8,726 bases of DNA from an uncultured bacterium (GTDB taxonomy: Bacteria > UBA4055). A program made the translations under genes and the position numbers. The DNA is taken from NCBI GenBank assembly GCA_937873545.1, contig CALMWI010000394.1, forward strand, positions 1 through 8,726. The letters run 5' to 3'. A model generated the notes under the pieces. That model saw only the letters and a list, made by a program, of their open reading frames with translations. It had not been told where the DNA came from and searched no databases. Shown piece after piece: positions 7,041-8,726 of the stretch. Each line of letters opens with the position of its first letter. Position 1 is the stretch's first letter.

Positions 7041-7751
7041 ATGACAGAGCAGATAAATTCAAAGAACGCGATCATCGAGCTGCTTGAAGCGGACCCTAAA
7101 AAGATCGCGAAAGTTGTTATTGAGAAAGGTCTGAAAGGCGATAAGTTAAACCGCATAATAGAGCTTTGTAAATCGAACTCCGTAAGGTTCGATCTAGTTC
7201 CCGCGAAAGAAGGTGCGAGGGGAGATGAGAGAACGGGAGTTTATGCGTTAATATCATCTTTTGAATATAACGACCTGAACGATCTCGACCTGAGTGAAAT
7301 AAAATGCGCTGTCATTCTCGATGAGATAGAGGACCCGCACAATCTCGGCGCGATAATACGAAGCGCCGCAGCTTCAGGAGCCGGTGCGGTTATAATCCCC
7401 GACAGGAACGCCGCTCAGGTTACAGAGACCGTTATAGCAGTCTCTGCCGGAACAATTTTCAAGATCAAGATCTGTAAAGTGAAGAATATCGCAGCCGCGA
7501 TCGACAAACTGAAAGATAACGGATTCTGGATAACAGGCACTGATATGGACGGTTCAGAAGATTATAAAAATTATGATTTTACAGGTAAAGCCGCTATAGT
7601 AATAGGGAACGAGGGTAAAGGTCTGCGCAGGCTCGTGAAAGAAAAATGCGATGATATAGTCAGAATAGACCTTACGAACGGCGTCGAATCGCTGAACGCA
7701 TCCGTTGCAGCAGCGCTGATACTTTTTGAAGTAAAAAGGAAGAACGGTTAA
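7041..7751 (+). CDS. rlmB: SpoU/TrmH-family RNA 2'-O-methyltransferase, RlmB-like
   Basis: Predicted to methylate a ribose 2'-OH in RNA with S-adenosylmethionine; the RlmB group acts on a guanosine in the peptidyl-transferase region of 23S rRNA. The 236 residues begin with a small L30e-like RNA-binding domain (about 4-75; GVYALIS lies at its end). The SPOUT catalytic domain has all three SpoU motifs: LDEIEDPHNLGAIIRSA (93-109; Asn101 and Arg107), AIVIGNEGKGLRRLV (185-199; Glu191) and VESLNASVAAALILFE (215-230; Asn219). The trefoil knot of this fold forms around the last two. The gene begins one base after the aminotransferase stop, with only a distant AAAGGG about 20 bases upstream, so it is probably translated by coupling. 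RlmB is the best fit by domain layout and length; a close relative modifying another rRNA or tRNA site is possible. Confidence 0.88.
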   Translation: MTEQINSKNAIIELLEADPKKIAKVVIEKGLKGDKLNRIIELCKSNSVRFDLVPAKEGARGDERTGVYALISSFEYNDLNDLDLSEIKCAVILDEIEDPHNLGAIIRSAAASGAGAVIIPDRNAAQVTETVIAVSAGTIFKIKICKVKNIAAAIDKLKDNGFWITGTDMDGSEDYKNYDFTGKAAIVIGNEGKGLRRLVKEKCDDIVRIDLTNGVESLNASVAAALILFEVKRKNG

Positions 7752-7752
7752 T

Positions 7753-7780
7753 ATCCGCAATCCGAATTTTAGCAGCGGAT
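7753..7780 (+). promoter_or_regulatory. Small hairpin overlapping the start codon of the transposase-like gene
   Basis: ATCCGC (7753-7758) is the exact inverse complement of GCGGAT (7775-7780), with a 16-base loop. The second arm includes the first two bases of the ATG at 7779. In mRNA it could mask the start codon and lower translation. No T-tract follows, so it is not a Rho-independent terminator. A six-base stem may also be chance. Confidence 0.3.
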
Positions 7781-8726
7781 GTCTATGGCAAAAAAACCTA
7801 TGAAATACCCGCCGGAATTTAAAAAAGAAGTCTGCGAATTCGCTCTGAAAGAAAACATCGTACACTCTTCAAAATATTTTAAAGTAACCAGAAAGACAGT
7901 GGCTAAATGGACCAAGATCTATAAAAACTGCGGCTTATCCGGTTTATTTGAACCCAGAAAAAGGAACGACAATCAGCCGGCCAAGCTCGACAGGGAATTA
8001 TTAAGCAGGATCATAGGTTACAAAGAAAATAATCCGAAGACCAGCCTGCACAGGATAAGGGATATATTTTCGCTGGAATGCAGTCTGCCGCTCCTTTGCG
8101 TTAAATTGAATAAATATTACAATTGGAAAGCGATAAATAAAAAGGAGCAGGAATTCTACCTGACATACGGGACCATGGAGGATTCTTTATCGGGAAGCGT
8201 TCCGGAAAAGACATACAGATTCGAATTATATGACAGCCTGCACCGGAATATTTATTACGGCTTGTCTCAGGACTGCAGTATCAGGAATATTTGCGTTTTC
8301 ATCAAATTCGTAATCACCTGCATAAGGAATGTAAATTTATTGAAAAATAACGCGAAGATCGTAACGAACATTGATTTTATACTTAGGTCATCAGTGCCAT
8401 ATTCAGATTATGATAAACTTATCAAAAGCGAGTTCGGGATAGATATATTATATAATGACTGTAATCTAAAATATGGCAAGGTTATAAAACAAGACCGTAA
8501 TTCGCTAAAAAGTGTTTTCAGAACTTCGTTATTGAATAGCAGAGTGCATTATATTCCTCCTTTTAATGTCGATAATATTCTGAGACAGGTAAATGTTTAT
8601 GACACTCCCGGGAGAGAGTGGCTTGAAGCGGTAGTTAATCATAAAGTGGCAAATCAGCTTCTGATCGATGCTGTCAGGCAGATCGAAAATTTTGCCGATC
8701 AGGCGAAGATAGACTTTGATTTCGAC
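7779..8726 (+). CDS. Transposase-like protein with helix-turn-helix and apparently degenerate RNase H-like core (open at right edge)
   Basis: The 316 visible residues contain no stop. Residues about 10-60 form a transposase-type helix-turn-helix (YPPEFKKEVCEFALKE, then SKYFKVTRKTVAKWTKIYK, then GLSGLFEPRKR), and a second helical module follows (about 70-115), as in the N-terminal half of IS481/IS3 transposases. Residues about 145-250 match the spacing of a DDE integrase core, but by my alignment the first Asp is Glu149 (YRFEL), the TDNG-type Asp is Asn197 (VTNIDF), and the Glu of the NGKVERFHRTL-type motif is Ile236 (YGKVIKQDRNSL). Residues 250-316 are unassigned. The ATG at 7779 or 7785 can be used; a stop at 7770-7772 rules out an earlier start and the ribosome binding site is weak. 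It lies 27 bases after rlmB and could be co-transcribed. Base use resembles its neighbours, with no sign of very recent arrival. The transposase ancestry is fairly likely; loss of catalysis and the present role are inference. Confidence 0.6.
   Translation, partial: MSMAKKPMKYPPEFKKEVCEFALKENIVHSSKYFKVTRKTVAKWTKIYKNCGLSGLFEPRKRNDNQPAKLDRELLSRIIGYKENNPKTSLHRIRDIFSLECSLPLLCVKLNKYYNWKAINKKEQEFYLTYGTMEDSLSGSVPEKTYRFELYDSLHRNIYYGLSQDCSIRNICVFIKFVITCIRNVNLLKNNAKIVTNIDFILRSSVPYSDYDKLIKSEFGIDILYNDCNLKYGKVIKQDRNSLKSVFRTSLLNSRVHYIPPFNVDNILRQVNVYDTPGREWLEAVVNHKVANQLLIDAVRQIENFADQAKIDFDFD

Noticed and set aside
7752..7781. Rho-independent terminator after rlmB
   Set aside because: There is a short inverted repeat, but no run of T follows it and the stem runs into the next start codon.
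7752..8726. A complete insertion sequence with terminal inverted repeats
   Set aside because: No convincing left-end inverted repeat or target duplication is visible between rlmB and the frame, and the right end is outside the window.

Overview
The window looks like a chromosomal segment of a diderm (Gram-negative) bacterium with an A+T-rich genome. The signs are a lipid A enzyme (LpxH-type), a lipoprotein-type cell-wall amidase and a class A penicillin-binding protein. Several details fit a member of the FCB superphylum or a related candidate phylum better than a proteobacterium: the LpxH subfamily with GNHD and TGDWI..F motifs, the lipoprotein amidase with TPR-like repeats, and the PBP1A linker. 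This placement is an inference without any marker search. Almost all of the sequence is coding and genes are packed tightly.

The window is organised around one divergent promoter region (about 5659-5845). Leftward, on the minus strand, five genes lie in a row with gaps of at most 13 bases or short overlaps: a 51-residue two-helix membrane protein (5503-5658), a TPR/AMIN-like/Amidase_3 lipoprotein amidase (3522-5489), cinA (2244-3512), an lpxH-like pyrophosphatase (1504-2247) and a PBP1A-type transglycosylase/transpeptidase that runs off the left edge (1-1517). This reads as one envelope-centred operon: peptidoglycan synthesis, peptidoglycan cleavage and lipid A synthesis, with a pyridine-nucleotide salvage enzyme (CinA) in the middle. 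Two of these genes (the amidase and lpxH) start with TTG.

Rightward, on the plus strand, are a class I aminotransferase of the aspartate aminotransferase type (5846-7039), an RlmB/TrmH-like rRNA 2'-O-methyltransferase one base later (7041-7751), and, 27 bases on, a reading frame that stays open to the right edge (7779-8726). The last one has the N-terminal helix-turn-helix layout of an IS481/IS3-type transposase. Its middle resembles an RNase H-like integrase core, but the three expected catalytic acidic positions appear to be E, N and I. It may be a domesticated, catalytically dead transposase derivative, and it is the least ordinary item in the window.

No rRNA, tRNA, CRISPR array, complete insertion sequence or convincing intrinsic terminator was seen. 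The only non-coding stretch longer than 30 bases is the 187-base divergent region, which holds two good sigma70-like promoters.
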